Origin: Candidatus Firestonebacteria bacterium RIFOXYD2_FULL_39_29
GTDB taxonomy: Bacteria; Oederibacteriota; D2-FULL-39-29
Length of the DNA stretch: 51,507 bases
Direction of reading: 5' to 3'
NCBI GenBank assembly: GCA_001778375.1
Contig: MFGV01000041.1
Coordinates: forward strand, 1-51,507
Both the position numbers and the translations under genes were made by a program. Under the pieces are notes generated by a model. The model had not been told where the DNA came from. It searched no databases and worked only from the letters and a program-made list of their open reading frames with translations. Each line of letters opens with the position of its first letter. Within the stretch, counting starts at the first letter, position 1. Positions 25,284 to 33,307 of the stretch are shown here, one piece after another.

Positions 25284-25385
25284 TAATCAGCGGAATCCCG
25301 TAGCTTTTCAATCTCATCAAAAGATCCGCCAATTATGTTAGGCGGATCATCGAGTGATCCGCCCTATATCACTGGCGGAAGCGTA
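25284..25385. repeat. Family A dispersed repeat, copy 3, double hairpin
   Basis: AATCAGCGGAATCCCGTAGC and CAATCTCATCAAAA lead into two hairpins in series: GATCCGCC (25323-25330) / GGCGGA (25341-25346) and GATCCGCC (25356-25363) / GGCGGA (25374-25379), then AGCGTAATC. It is the longest copy. The gap 25158-25543 contains this, a terminator and the stem-loop below, and no gene. Confidence 0.7.
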
Positions 25386-25388
25386 ATC

Positions 25389-25463
25389 GAACCCGAAATC
25401 CCGTAAACTCTTAATATTTTGCAAGTTAACAACAGCATGCTTTCTACTCCGGATTTCGGGTTC
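25389..25463. repeat. Long-loop perfect inverted repeat
   Basis: GAACCCGAAATCC (25389-25401) and GGATTTCGGGTTC (25451-25463) are perfect 13-base complements with a 49-base loop. It lies about 80 bases upstream of the next gene. It could be an element end-pair, an RNA structure or an operator; no T-run follows. Confidence 0.6.
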
Positions 25464-25543
25464 TCTTATTGACTTGCTCTTATACCTTAAATCATGATAT
25501 ATATTGTCTTAGTAATTGTATGCTTTAAAAACAGGAGTGAATT

Positions 25544-27229
25544 ATGAAAAAAGAAGAGAACAAATGGCTTCCTTTAAGTTTTTTTCCGTGGGAATCGGAA
25601 TTTTACACTATTAATTGCCCGGTTTTAAAAGAGTTTAACGGGAAAAAGATAACTTTGAATAATTTTCCTGTTAAAAAAGCAGTTATATTTAAAAGTTTTA
25701 ATGATAAAAGAGACGCAGCTTTGTTGTTCTCCACCACAAAGGATTTGTTTATACTTTTTAAGAGCAAGATTGACAGAAAGGAAGGTTTACGAAAATACCG
25801 TAAAGAACCGCCTTATTGGACTGATGATACTGTCGAATTAATGATCGATCCAAAGCATAGTCACAGACAATATTATATGTTCGTTACAAGTGCTTTGGGT
25901 AAAAAGGAAAGTTCGCTAATGACCGCAGGGCAGGGCAGAGTAAGATATGAAAGAAAAGTAAGCGGAGAACCGGCTAATCTGAAATGGGAATCAAAAATAA
26001 AGATAACAAAAACAGAGTGGGTTACGCTTGTGAAGATCCCATACAGATCTCTTGGAATAGAGATGGATCCCTCAATGGTTCTGGGTATAAATTTTCTGAG
26101 AAACAGAGCAAGCGAGGGTAAAACTGTAACTACGGATATTTTTAACGGCAACAGTATTCATTCCCCCTGGGTTTTTAACGACATGGTTTTAGAAAAAAAG
26201 AGCGTTAGAGTTGAAAAAATATTTTTGGATAATATGTATGCGGATGCGGACAATATACTTTGCGTGACAATAAGAAATATTAAAAAAGATACGGCAGAAA
26301 TGATTTTAAAAGTCACTGTTCTTACAGGGGAGCAATATGATTATTATTCGGGAAACTCTGTAAAGTTTGAGCTAAAGCCGGAGGAGAAGAAGGATATAAG
26401 CCTTCTGTATAGGCTTGATCCGCTGGAAGGGGGTTGGCTTAAAATAAAAGTTGAAATATTGGAGCAAGACGGAAAAATATCCTACAGCGGTGATTTTCAT
26501 GCTTCATTTAAAAACGGTATGGAACTTGCTTATGCACAGCCTGCTCATAGCTTTAAGGATCCCAAACCGGAGGATCCTGATTTTTATATCAATAAGAGAC
26601 GGTATATCATGTCAAGTTTACCCCTGTTTGAAAGAGTTAACACGGCACAAGGGGCGCCGGGGGATTTTTGCATTAGAAGCGCAGATAAAAAAATTATGTT
26701 TAATTTGATGAAGCCGGGTGTGCTAAAAAAAATAGCTGATTTTATCCACCATCGATTTCATAATGATATTGACAGGCTCTTGGGCGCAGTTTATTTAATA
26801 CATCAGCCGGCGTTTATGAATTATGTGAATATCTCAGCATTTGTTGAAGATAACTTAACACCTCTTTCAATTCTCAGATTTCAAAATGCCCAATGCGGAA
26901 GTTATGCGGATGTTTTACTCGGAGTGTTGGAAAAGTTAAGAATAGGCAGTACAAAGAAATGCTGGACAGGTCATATTCTGGGTTTAAGCGGCCATATGAT
27001 AATGGCTGTGCATTATAAGGGACAACACGTTCCGCTTGATGCGCAAGTCGGATGTTTCTTTTATAAAAAAGGCAACAAGGACCTGGCTTCAATACAGGAT
27101 CTGATAAAAGACCCCTGGATCGCGGATCAGGCAAAAAACCGCTACAGCAGGTTTTTTCAGGATATAAAAAAACTTCATTTGGGCTATTACGGTAAAGTAA
27201 TCTGGCCTGAAAACGCCCCCGCCGAATGA
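25544..27229 (+). CDS. CBM9-like domain plus transglutaminase-like domain protein
   Basis: A 561-residue protein without a signal peptide. Residues ~30-220 resemble CBM9/DOMON-like carbohydrate-binding domains (FSTTKDLFILFKSKIDRKEG, PPYWTDDTVELMIDP, YYMFVTSALG, WESKIKITKTEWVTLVKIPY). A beta-rich middle follows (~225-330). The C-terminal ~150 residues look transglutaminase-like, with a plausible triad C451 (QCGSYADVLLGVLEKLRI), H484 (SGHMIMAVHY) and D499 (PLDAQVG). Such domains act as proteases or acyl transferases. The ligand and reaction are unknown. ATG 25544 has AGGAG upstream. Both terminators and repeats before it suggest a single-gene unit. Domain calls are by pattern. Confidence 0.65.
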   Translation: MKKEENKWLPLSFFPWESEFYTINCPVLKEFNGKKITLNNFPVKKAVIFKSFNDKRDAALLFSTTKDLFILFKSKIDRKEGLRKYRKEPPYWTDDTVELMIDPKHSHRQYYMFVTSALGKKESSLMTAGQGRVRYERKVSGEPANLKWESKIKITKTEWVTLVKIPYRSLGIEMDPSMVLGINFLRNRASEGKTVTTDIFNGNSIHSPWVFNDMVLEKKSVRVEKIFLDNMYADADNILCVTIRNIKKDTAEMILKVTVLTGEQYDYYSGNSVKFELKPEEKKDISLLYRLDPLEGGWLKIKVEILEQDGKISYSGDFHASFKNGMELAYAQPAHSFKDPKPEDPDFYINKRRYIMSSLPLFERVNTAQGAPGDFCIRSADKKIMFNLMKPGVLKKIADFIHHRFHNDIDRLLGAVYLIHQPAFMNYVNISAFVEDNLTPLSILRFQNAQCGSYADVLLGVLEKLRIGSTKKCWTGHILGLSGHMIMAVHYKGQHVPLDAQVGCFFYKKGNKDLASIQDLIKDPWIADQAKNRYSRFFQDIKKLHLGYYGKVIWPENAPAE

Positions 27230-27424
27230 GAAAGACAGCAAGTAAAGTAAGGGAAGCACAAACAGCAAATACAGTAAGTACAGAAGATAAAAAGTATAGC
27301 CTGGTCGCCAGCGTTTTGTGGCGGGAAGAAAAACAGGAAAAGAAAGTACAAGAAAAAATATTTCCATATCATTTTAACCTATTACTTCTGATGTTATTAC
27401 GTGAGCTGCGGCATTAAACTTTAA
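27230..27424. other. Purine-rich gap
   Basis: No gene is supported. The first ~60 bases are a degenerate purine-rich run (GTAAAGTAAGGGAAGC, ACAGTAAGTACAGAAG) similar in style to 32655-32725. CGCCAGCGTTTTGTGGCG at 27307-27324 can fold as a small hairpin. Confidence 0.4.
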
Positions 27425-27453
27425 TTGACTAAATCCATTCAGTATAATACAAT
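27425..27453 (+). promoter_or_regulatory. Promoter of the nucleotide-sugar/phosphomutase operon
   Basis: TTGACT (27425-27430), 17 bases, TACAAT (27448-27453). A TATAAT at 27443-27448 lies too close to that -35 box and may belong to an overlapping start. The gene follows after a strong AAGGAGGAGG. Confidence 0.6.
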
Positions 27454-27528
27454 ATAGAAGAAGGTTGCTAAAGTGTGAATATTTTTATATTTGTATTCGA
27501 AGCTAGCTGGATAAAGGAGGAGGTTTAG

Positions 27529-30072
27529 ATGAAATCTGTTATTCTTGCCGGTGGTTTTGGGACGAGACTTCGTCCGCTTACCTGTAATATTCCAAAGCCT
27601 GTTGCTACAGTCGCTAATAAACCTATGATGGAACATATCGTAGACCTTCTGAAAAAACACGGGGTTACGGAGATGATCTCCGCCTTATATTTCCAGCCGG
27701 AATCTATATCTGATTATTTCAGAGATGGTTCTGATTTTGGGATAAAGATGGATTATATCAAGACAGAGTCCGAACTGGGCACTGCCGGCTGCGTGAAATA
27801 TGCTACGAAATATATAGATGGAACATTTATCGTCATGAGCGGGGATGTGCTTACTGATTTTGATCTTACCAAGGCAGTAGAGTTTCATAAAAAGAAAAAA
27901 TCTCTGGCAACCATTGTTCTTACGCGTGTGGATAACCCGCTGGCTTTTGGAGTTGTGATTACGGATAAGAACGGAAAGATAGTGCGCTTTCTGGAAAAAC
28001 CCTCGTGGGGAGAAGTATTCTCCGATACGGTAAATACCGGTATTTACATCCTGGAAAAAGAAGTTCTGGATCTTATTCCGGAGGAAAGGGAGTTTGACTT
28101 TTCTAAGAACCTGTTTCCGCTTATGCTTGCAAAGAAAATGCCGCTTTTTGGCTATGTGGCGAAGGGTTATTGGAAGGATGTCGGCAGTTTGTCAGAATAC
28201 AGAATTTCGCATTATGATATTATGGACGGGAAAGTTGATGTTATAATTCCCGGTAAAAAGACAAACAAAGTCGGCAAAGGTATATGGATAGAAGCAGGTG
28301 TTCAGATCCACCCGACTGCAGTACTGAAAAATCCCGTGGTTATCGGAAAGAACGTCCAAATAAAAGCAAATGTAATAATTGAGAACTCGACTATAGGTGA
28401 TAACTGCATAATTGAAGAAGGCGCAAAAATTACCAATAGCGTTCTCTGGTCCGGAAGTTTTGTCAGGCAGGATGCGACTGTCTTTGAAAGTGTCATGTGT
28501 CATGCCGTGGAAATCGGTAAAAAGGCAGCTATTCACACGAATTGTGTAATAGGAGATAATTGCATAATCGGTGATGAAGCTGTTTTGAAAGCAAATGTAA
28601 AACTTTGGCCGCATAAAAATGTTGAAAGCGGCGCGATACTTTCTACCAGTCTGATTTGGGGGGATAAATGGTCCCGCACCATATTCTCGGAATACGGTGT
28701 TATCGGTCTTGCAAATATAGAGATTACTCCGGAGTTTGCGGCTAAACTTGGAGCGGCCTACGGAGCCGGAGTACCGAAAGGTTCCTCAATAATCACCTCC
28801 AGAGACAATCACAGGATTTCCAGAATGACAAACCGTGCTTTTATGACAGGGCTTCTTTCTTCAGGTGTAAATGTTTTTGATATCGGGGTTACGCCTATAG
28901 GTGTTGCAAGATATGTCTTAAAGCCGCTAAGAAGTGTGGGGGGAATGCACGTTAGAATGTCTCCCTTTGACGCGGAGAAAGTGGATATTAAATTCTTTGA
29001 CGACCAGGGTATTGATCTGGCTTCCTCAAAAGAAAAAAGTATAGAGGGCTTATTCTTCAGGGAAGATTTTAGACGCGCCCCATTCCAGGAAGTCGGAGAA
29101 GTTTCTTTCCCTTCGCATGCCATAGATCATTACAGAGAAGGATTTCTCCATGAAGTGGATAAAGAAGCTATCAGAAAAAGAAAATTTAAACTCGTGATAG
29201 ATTATGGTTTTGGAAGCTCCTCCACAATCTTTCCGTCGCTACTTGGAAAACTCGAATGCGATGTAGTGTCGCTCAATTCTTATCTGGATGAAAAAAAACT
29301 TACAAAGTCGGCGAACGAATTTAATCAATCAATAGAACAGCTTTCGAATATAACTTCCACGTTGAAAGCCGACCTAGGGATTATGCTGGATGCCGGCGCG
29401 GAAAAAATATTTATTGTTGATGAAAAGGGAAGAGTGCTGAGCGGTGACCAGGCGCTTTGTTTCCTGACCTATCTTCAATTTAAAGTAAATAAGGGCGGAA
29501 CTATTGCCGTGCCTATCTCTGCTTCTTCAGCAATCGATGAAATAGCCGCAAAACACGGAGGTAAAGTTATCCGTACCAAAACGAGCTATCGCAGCATGAT
29601 GGAAACAGCTATTTCGGGAAAAGTTGATTTTGTCGGGGAAGCGCTCGGAGGTTATATCTTCCCTAAATTTATGCCGTCCCTGGATGCTATGATGTCGGTT
29701 GTGAAAATACTTGACGCTATGGCGGTAGTAGATGAAAAGATCTCCGATATAATTAAAAAGGTGCCGGAATCTAAAATAATCCGTGAATATGTTGCCTGTC
29801 AATGGGAAACCAAAGGCACCGTGATGCGGGAATTAAATGAATATGCCAAAGATAAAAAAGCCGAGCTTATCGACGGGATAAAAATATTCGAAAAAGAAGG
29901 CTGGATAATGATCTTGCCTGACGGTGAAAAACCTTTATTTCATCTTAATGCCGAAGCTAAGACCGCTGAAGCAGCGAGAAAACTTATTACCAAGTACGGA
30001 CAAATGATAAAGGCCTGGCAGAAAGTGGGCGCCCCGGAAGGAGATACCGTCTATGACGGAAGCGAAAATTAA
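27529..30072 (+). CDS. Nucleotidyltransferase (mannose-1-P guanylyltransferase type) with decayed phosphomutase domain
   Basis: An 847-residue three-part protein. Residues 1-235 are a sugar-1-phosphate nucleotidyltransferase: AGGFGTRLRPLT, PKPVATVANKPM, GDVLTDFDL, FLEKPSWGE, NTGIYILE. Residues ~250-380 are left-handed hexapeptide repeats (VVIGKNVQIKANVIIENSTI). Residues ~385-847 match phosphogluco/phosphomannomutase but are degenerate: TASHNP is RMSPFD (S478 kept, H and N lost), the metal loop DGDxDR is DAGAEK (621-626), and GEESGG is GEALGG (703-708). That domain is probably not catalytic. ATG follows AAGGAGGAGG. An intact phosphomutase overlaps its 3' end by 20 bases and could supply the activity. 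Confidence 0.88.
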   Translation: MKSVILAGGFGTRLRPLTCNIPKPVATVANKPMMEHIVDLLKKHGVTEMISALYFQPESISDYFRDGSDFGIKMDYIKTESELGTAGCVKYATKYIDGTFIVMSGDVLTDFDLTKAVEFHKKKKSLATIVLTRVDNPLAFGVVITDKNGKIVRFLEKPSWGEVFSDTVNTGIYILEKEVLDLIPEEREFDFSKNLFPLMLAKKMPLFGYVAKGYWKDVGSLSEYRISHYDIMDGKVDVIIPGKKTNKVGKGIWIEAGVQIHPTAVLKNPVVIGKNVQIKANVIIENSTIGDNCIIEEGAKITNSVLWSGSFVRQDATVFESVMCHAVEIGKKAAIHTNCVIGDNCIIGDEAVLKANVKLWPHKNVESGAILSTSLIWGDKWSRTIFSEYGVIGLANIEITPEFAAKLGAAYGAGVPKGSSIITSRDNHRISRMTNRAFMTGLLSSGVNVFDIGVTPIGVARYVLKPLRSVGGMHVRMSPFDAEKVDIKFFDDQGIDLASSKEKSIEGLFFREDFRRAPFQEVGEVSFPSHAIDHYREGFLHEVDKEAIRKRKFKLVIDYGFGSSSTIFPSLLGKLECDVVSLNSYLDEKKLTKSANEFNQSIEQLSNITSTLKADLGIMLDAGAEKIFIVDEKGRVLSGDQALCFLTYLQFKVNKGGTIAVPISASSAIDEIAAKHGGKVIRTKTSYRSMMETAISGKVDFVGEALGGYIFPKFMPSLDAMMSVVKILDAMAVVDEKISDIIKKVPESKIIREYVACQWETKGTVMRELNEYAKDKKAELIDGIKIFEKEGWIMILPDGEKPLFHLNAEAKTAEAARKLITKYGQMIKAWQKVGAPEGDTVYDGSEN

Positions 30073-31465
30073 GTTCGGCACCTCCGGGTGGCGCGGGATA
30101 ATCAGCGACGACTTCACTTTTCAGAATGTTTCTAAAGTAGCGCAGGCTATTGCGCGCTATGTGAAGGAAAAGGAGAAGCAAACGGTCAAAAACGGAGTGA
30201 TCGTAGGCTATGATACTCGTTTTCTTTCCGAGAAGTTCGCCGCAACCGCCGCCGGCGTACTTTCTGCCAATGGCATTAAGGTTTTTCTTACCCAAAGAGA
30301 TACTCCGACTCCGGTTATTTCCTGTGAGATAATAAAGAAAAAACTTGCAGGCGGTATTAATATTACAGCCAGTCATAATCCGGCGTCCTATAACGGAATG
30401 AAATTCTCTCCTTCCTGGGGAGGCCCGGCGCTTCCGGAAACTACGAAGTTAATTGAAAATTACGCGAATGATCCTCTGCTTAAAGTGTTGTCCCCGGATA
30501 ATAAAAATGTTGTTTCCCTGGATCCAAGGGAAAAATATTTAAAAGTTATTAGAAACAAGGTGGATCTTAAACTGATAAAAAAAATGGGTATGAAAGTCGG
30601 AGTGGAACTCCTGTATGGCACCGGAAGAGATTATCTGGATCTTTTTCTTACAGAATCCTGTAAAAAAGTTGTAGTGTTTCACGACTATAGAGATGCGTAT
30701 TTTGGGGGCGGTTCGCCTGAGCCAAATAAAGAACGTTTAGGCGAGCTTGATGCCGCGATAAAAAAAGAAAAGCTGGATATCGGACTGGCTACCGACGGAG
30801 ATGCGGACAGGTACGGTATTATTGACCGCGACGGGACGTTTATTACTCCAAATGAGATCTTATCCCTCTTAATGGTTTATCTGAAAAAGAGCAGGGGTTG
30901 GAATGGCTGTGTGGTTCGCACTGTTGCCACTACCCATCTCGTTGATGCTCTGGCGGAAAAATACGGGATACCTGTAAGAGAAACTCCGGTGGGGTTTAAA
31001 TACATCGGGGAGGTAATGCTTAAAGAGTCTATGATAATAGGCGGTGAAGAGAGCGGAGGTCTAACGATTTACGGCCACATTCCGGAAAAAGACGGTATAT
31101 TAGCCTGTCTGCTGGTACTGGAAATGGTAGCTTCTGAAAAGAAGACCATAAAAGAGATTTTAAAAAAGCTGTATGCAGAAGTCGGCTATATTGCAACCGG
31201 TAGGGGAAATGTCCGGCTGACCGAGGAAAAAAAACAAAAACTTGTTTCTGCTCTTTCCAAAAAGCCGCCTGTTAAGTTCGGTAATTATACCGTGGAAAAA
31301 TTGATAACGCTGGACGGTTATAAATTTTTGCTTGGCGGAAAAAATTGGATTATGATCCGGCTTTCCGGTACAGAACCGCTGGTACGCCTTTATGCTGAGT
31401 CAGATTCGGATAAACAGCTTAATGCTTTATTAAATTTAGGAAAAAAGTATGTACTTGGTTTTTAA
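30053..31465 (+). CDS. Phosphoglucomutase/phosphomannomutase
   Basis: A 470-residue alpha-D-phosphohexomutase with all active-site loops: KFGTSGWRGIISDDF, phosphoserine S107 in TASHNP, metal loop D248, D250, D252 with R253 (DGDADR), sugar loop E332, E333, S334 (GGEESGG) and phosphate-binding RLSGTEPLVRLYAES at the C-terminus. It interconverts hexose-6-phosphate and hexose-1-phosphate. It begins 20 bases before the end of the nucleotidyltransferase gene, with AAGGAGA at 30038-30044, so the two make a pathway pair giving NDP-mannose or NDP-glucose for glycans. The exact sugar is undetermined. Confidence 0.94.
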   Translation: MTEAKIKFGTSGWRGIISDDFTFQNVSKVAQAIARYVKEKEKQTVKNGVIVGYDTRFLSEKFAATAAGVLSANGIKVFLTQRDTPTPVISCEIIKKKLAGGINITASHNPASYNGMKFSPSWGGPALPETTKLIENYANDPLLKVLSPDNKNVVSLDPREKYLKVIRNKVDLKLIKKMGMKVGVELLYGTGRDYLDLFLTESCKKVVVFHDYRDAYFGGGSPEPNKERLGELDAAIKKEKLDIGLATDGDADRYGIIDRDGTFITPNEILSLLMVYLKKSRGWNGCVVRTVATTHLVDALAEKYGIPVRETPVGFKYIGEVMLKESMIIGGEESGGLTIYGHIPEKDGILACLLVLEMVASEKKTIKEILKKLYAEVGYIATGRGNVRLTEEKKQKLVSALSKKPPVKFGNYTVEKLITLDGYKFLLGGKNWIMIRLSGTEPLVRLYAESDSDKQLNALLNLGKKYVLGF

Positions 31466-31521
31466 GAAAATCTGTGAAATATAGAAAAGTATAAAAGATT
31501 ATTGAGAGCTGTTTTAAGCTT

Positions 31522-31566
31522 GTATCAGTGGAATCCTGTAGAACTGTAATCGGTGGAATCTTTTTC
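31522..31566. repeat. Family A dispersed repeat, copy 5
   Basis: GTATCAGTGGAATCC, then TGTAATCGGTGGAATCTTTT, collinear with 6679-6725. It sits between the phosphomutase and the FtsB/DivIC gene. It is in frame with the latter's upstream extension, which should not be taken as coding. Confidence 0.7.
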
Positions 31567-31581
31567 AAAATATGGAGCTTG

Positions 31582-31986
31582 ATGTCAAAGAATAACCGCT
31601 TTAGAAAATATAATACCACCGTCCTCCCTGTCGGCAGGGTGAAAATCAGTAATTGGCCTTTAAAAGAAAAACTTATAAAAGTATTGATATATACGGTGCT
31701 TGCCGTTGTTGCCTATTTTTTTCTGGCAGGCAATGCGGGCCTTGTTCACCTTGTTCAGTCAAAACTTGAAAAGTCAAAAATAGAGAGAGATATAAACTCA
31801 CTGGAAGAAGAAAACAGAAAAGCGACAGCGGAGATACAAGCCCTTCGCAGCGACTTAAAATCCGTGGAAAGGATTGCCAGAGAAGAGCTGGGTCTTATAA
31901 AAAAAGGCGAAGTGGTCTACAAATTCATAATAAAGAAAGAGAGTGAAAATGATAGTTTTGGCAGTAGAAACGGCAACAAGCGCTGA
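31582..31986 (+). CDS. FtsB/DivIC septum formation initiator family protein
   Basis: A 134-residue bitopic membrane protein: basic cytosolic N-terminus, one helix at about 30-50 (VLIYTVLAVVAYFFLAGNAG), then a coiled coil (SKLEKSKIERDINSLEEENRKATAEIQALRSDLKSVERIA) and the family motif AREELGLIKKGEVVYKF. It belongs to the divisome core that links FtsQ and FtsL. I chose ATG 31582 with GGAG 5 bases upstream; the longer frame from 31528 would translate a dispersed repeat. The next gene starts 38 bases before its end in another frame. Confidence 0.88.
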   Translation: MSKNNRFRKYNTTVLPVGRVKISNWPLKEKLIKVLIYTVLAVVAYFFLAGNAGLVHLVQSKLEKSKIERDINSLEEENRKATAEIQALRSDLKSVERIAREELGLIKKGEVVYKFIIKKESENDSFGSRNGNKR

Positions 31987-32695
31987 AAGCGTTGCGTTAG
32001 TTTCAGAGGATAAAGTATTAGCTGAATCTGATTCTTTCATTGAATTTGGTCATTCTTCGACTCTTATGAGTAGTATTGAAAAAGTGTTTAAAATCGCCCG
32101 TATTGATATTTCTTCTATTGATGCTATTGCTGTTTCTGCCGGCCCCGGTTCATTTACCGGGCTACGTGTCGGTTTTTCTCTTGCAAAAGGCCTTGCTTAT
32201 GCGGCAAAGAAACCCTTCTATTCAATTCCTACACTTGATGCTCTTGCGTATTTGTATTCTAAATCCGGCAAAGATATTATTGAATTGACAGGAAAAAAAA
32301 TGAAGTCAGTGAATCTTCTATGCCCTCTTTTGGACGCAAGAAAAGAGGAATATTACTTTTCCCTTTACTCTGAAACCGGTAAAGGCATCATAAAAATACT
32401 TCCAGAAAATTCTCTATCCCTTACCGCCTTAATAAAAACAGTGAAAAGTATTAAATCCGAAAAAATAGTATTTATTGGCAACGGAACTCTTAAGTGCAGA
32501 GCAGAACTTGAAAAAATCTTTAAGAATGCTTCTTTCCCTGATATTCTTCCCAAAGCTTCTGCAGTTGGCGCTTTAGCGCTTTTAAAACTCCAAAAAGGTG
32601 AAAAGCAGGATTTTAATAAAACTCTTCCCCTGTACATAAGGAAGCCGGACGCAGTAATAAAGAAGCAAGGAAAGCAGGGAAAGAAAGAGAAGTAA
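31949..32695 (+). CDS. tsaB: tRNA threonylcarbamoyladenosine biosynthesis protein TsaB
   Basis: A 248-residue ASKHA-fold protein with the TsaB hallmarks: MIVLAVETATSAESVAL, VSAGPGSFTGLRVGFSLAKGLAYA, SIPTLDALA, PLLDARKEEYYF. It partners TsaD and TsaE in making t6A on tRNA position 37. ATG 31949 or the GTG two codons earlier could start it; GAAAGAGAG lies just before. The start overlaps the FtsB-like gene. The last dozen residues (KKQGKQGKKEK) run into a purine-rich repeat tract and probably are not part of the fold. rimI follows, a common pairing. Confidence 0.92.
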   Translation: MIVLAVETATSAESVALVSEDKVLAESDSFIEFGHSSTLMSSIEKVFKIARIDISSIDAIAVSAGPGSFTGLRVGFSLAKGLAYAAKKPFYSIPTLDALAYLYSKSGKDIIELTGKKMKSVNLLCPLLDARKEEYYFSLYSETGKGIIKILPENSLSLTALIKTVKSIKSEKIVFIGNGTLKCRAELEKIFKNASFPDILPKASAVGALALLKLQKGEKQDFNKTLPLYIRKPDAVIKKQGKQGKKEK

Positions 32696-32759
32696 GGGCA
32701 GAAAGGACAGTAAAAGAAGAAAGTGACAAAACATTAAAATAGTATTCGTTATATGTTTT

Positions 32760-32814
32760 GTCATCCTGGAGTGTTTTTATCCAGGATCCAGTGTCGGTGT
32801 TTGTATCAGTGGAA
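32760..32814. repeat. Family D palindromic repeat, copy 2, joined to a family A fragment
   Basis: 32760-32795 has arms ATCCTGGA (32763-32770) and TCCAGGAT (32780-32787) and ends GGATCCAGTGTC, like the copy at 9694-9726 reversed. It is followed at 32801-32814 by GTATCAGTGGAAT, the start of family A. The preceding 32696-32725 is a purine-rich tract. Confidence 0.6.
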
Positions 32815-32846
32815 TAAGTAAAAAGAGCACATAACGAAGAGGGAAT

Positions 32847-33296
32847 ATGCTTGAAATAGCTAAAATGCTCGAATCCGACGTAGACTCTGTTGCGGCTCTT
32901 GAAGCGAACGTATTTACCCTGCCCTGGTCGAGGGCTCTTATTTTAAAAGATATTAAAGAAAATAATAGTGCGAGGTTTTTTACTGCCAGAGAGGATAATT
33001 TACTTGTCGGTTACGGAGGCTTTTGGCTTCTTCAAGATGAGATGAATATTGTTAATATCGCAGTTCATCCTGAGCATAGGAAAAAAGGACTGGGAAAACA
33101 ACTTCTCAAACACTTATTAACAGAAGGTTTGAAAGAAGGCGCTAAGTTTGCAACTCTGGATGTAAGGGTCAATAATACAGCGGCAAAAAAACTTTATGAA
33201 AGCGCCGGTTTTATTTTGATAGCAGTAAGGAAAAAATATTATACTGATAATCAGGAAGATGCCTTGGTTATGTGGCTTAATCCGATTAAACTTTAA
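32847..33296 (+). CDS. rimI: Ribosomal protein S18 alanine N-acetyltransferase-type GNAT
   Basis: A 149-residue GNAT enzyme of RimI length. It has the acetyl-CoA loop VHPEHRKKGLGKQLLKHLL (Q/R-x-x-G-x-G/A form), then LDVRVNNTAAKKLYESAGF and the typical RKKYYTDNQEDALVMWL ending. It acetylates the N-terminal alanine of S18 in the model case. The position after tsaB is a frequent arrangement. GAGGG precedes ATG 32847. The EamA gene follows 11 bases on, so the unit continues. Confidence 0.9.
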   Translation: MLEIAKMLESDVDSVAALEANVFTLPWSRALILKDIKENNSARFFTAREDNLLVGYGGFWLLQDEMNIVNIAVHPEHRKKGLGKQLLKHLLTEGLKEGAKFATLDVRVNNTAAKKLYESAGFILIAVRKKYYTDNQEDALVMWLNPIKL

Positions 33297-33307
33297 AAAG
33301 GAGCAGA

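Noticed and set aside
25284-25392. CRISPR-like array from the repeated GATCCGCC units
   Set aside because: There are only two units, they are palindromic, spacing is below 30 bases and no cas gene is present.
27226-27417. Possible 63-residue Lys/Glu-rich protein
   Set aside because: It reads through a purine-rich degenerate repeat, has no ribosome site and resembles nothing.
31528-31581. N-terminal extension of the FtsB/DivIC gene
   Set aside because: It translates a dispersed repeat; ATG 31582 has GGAG correctly spaced.
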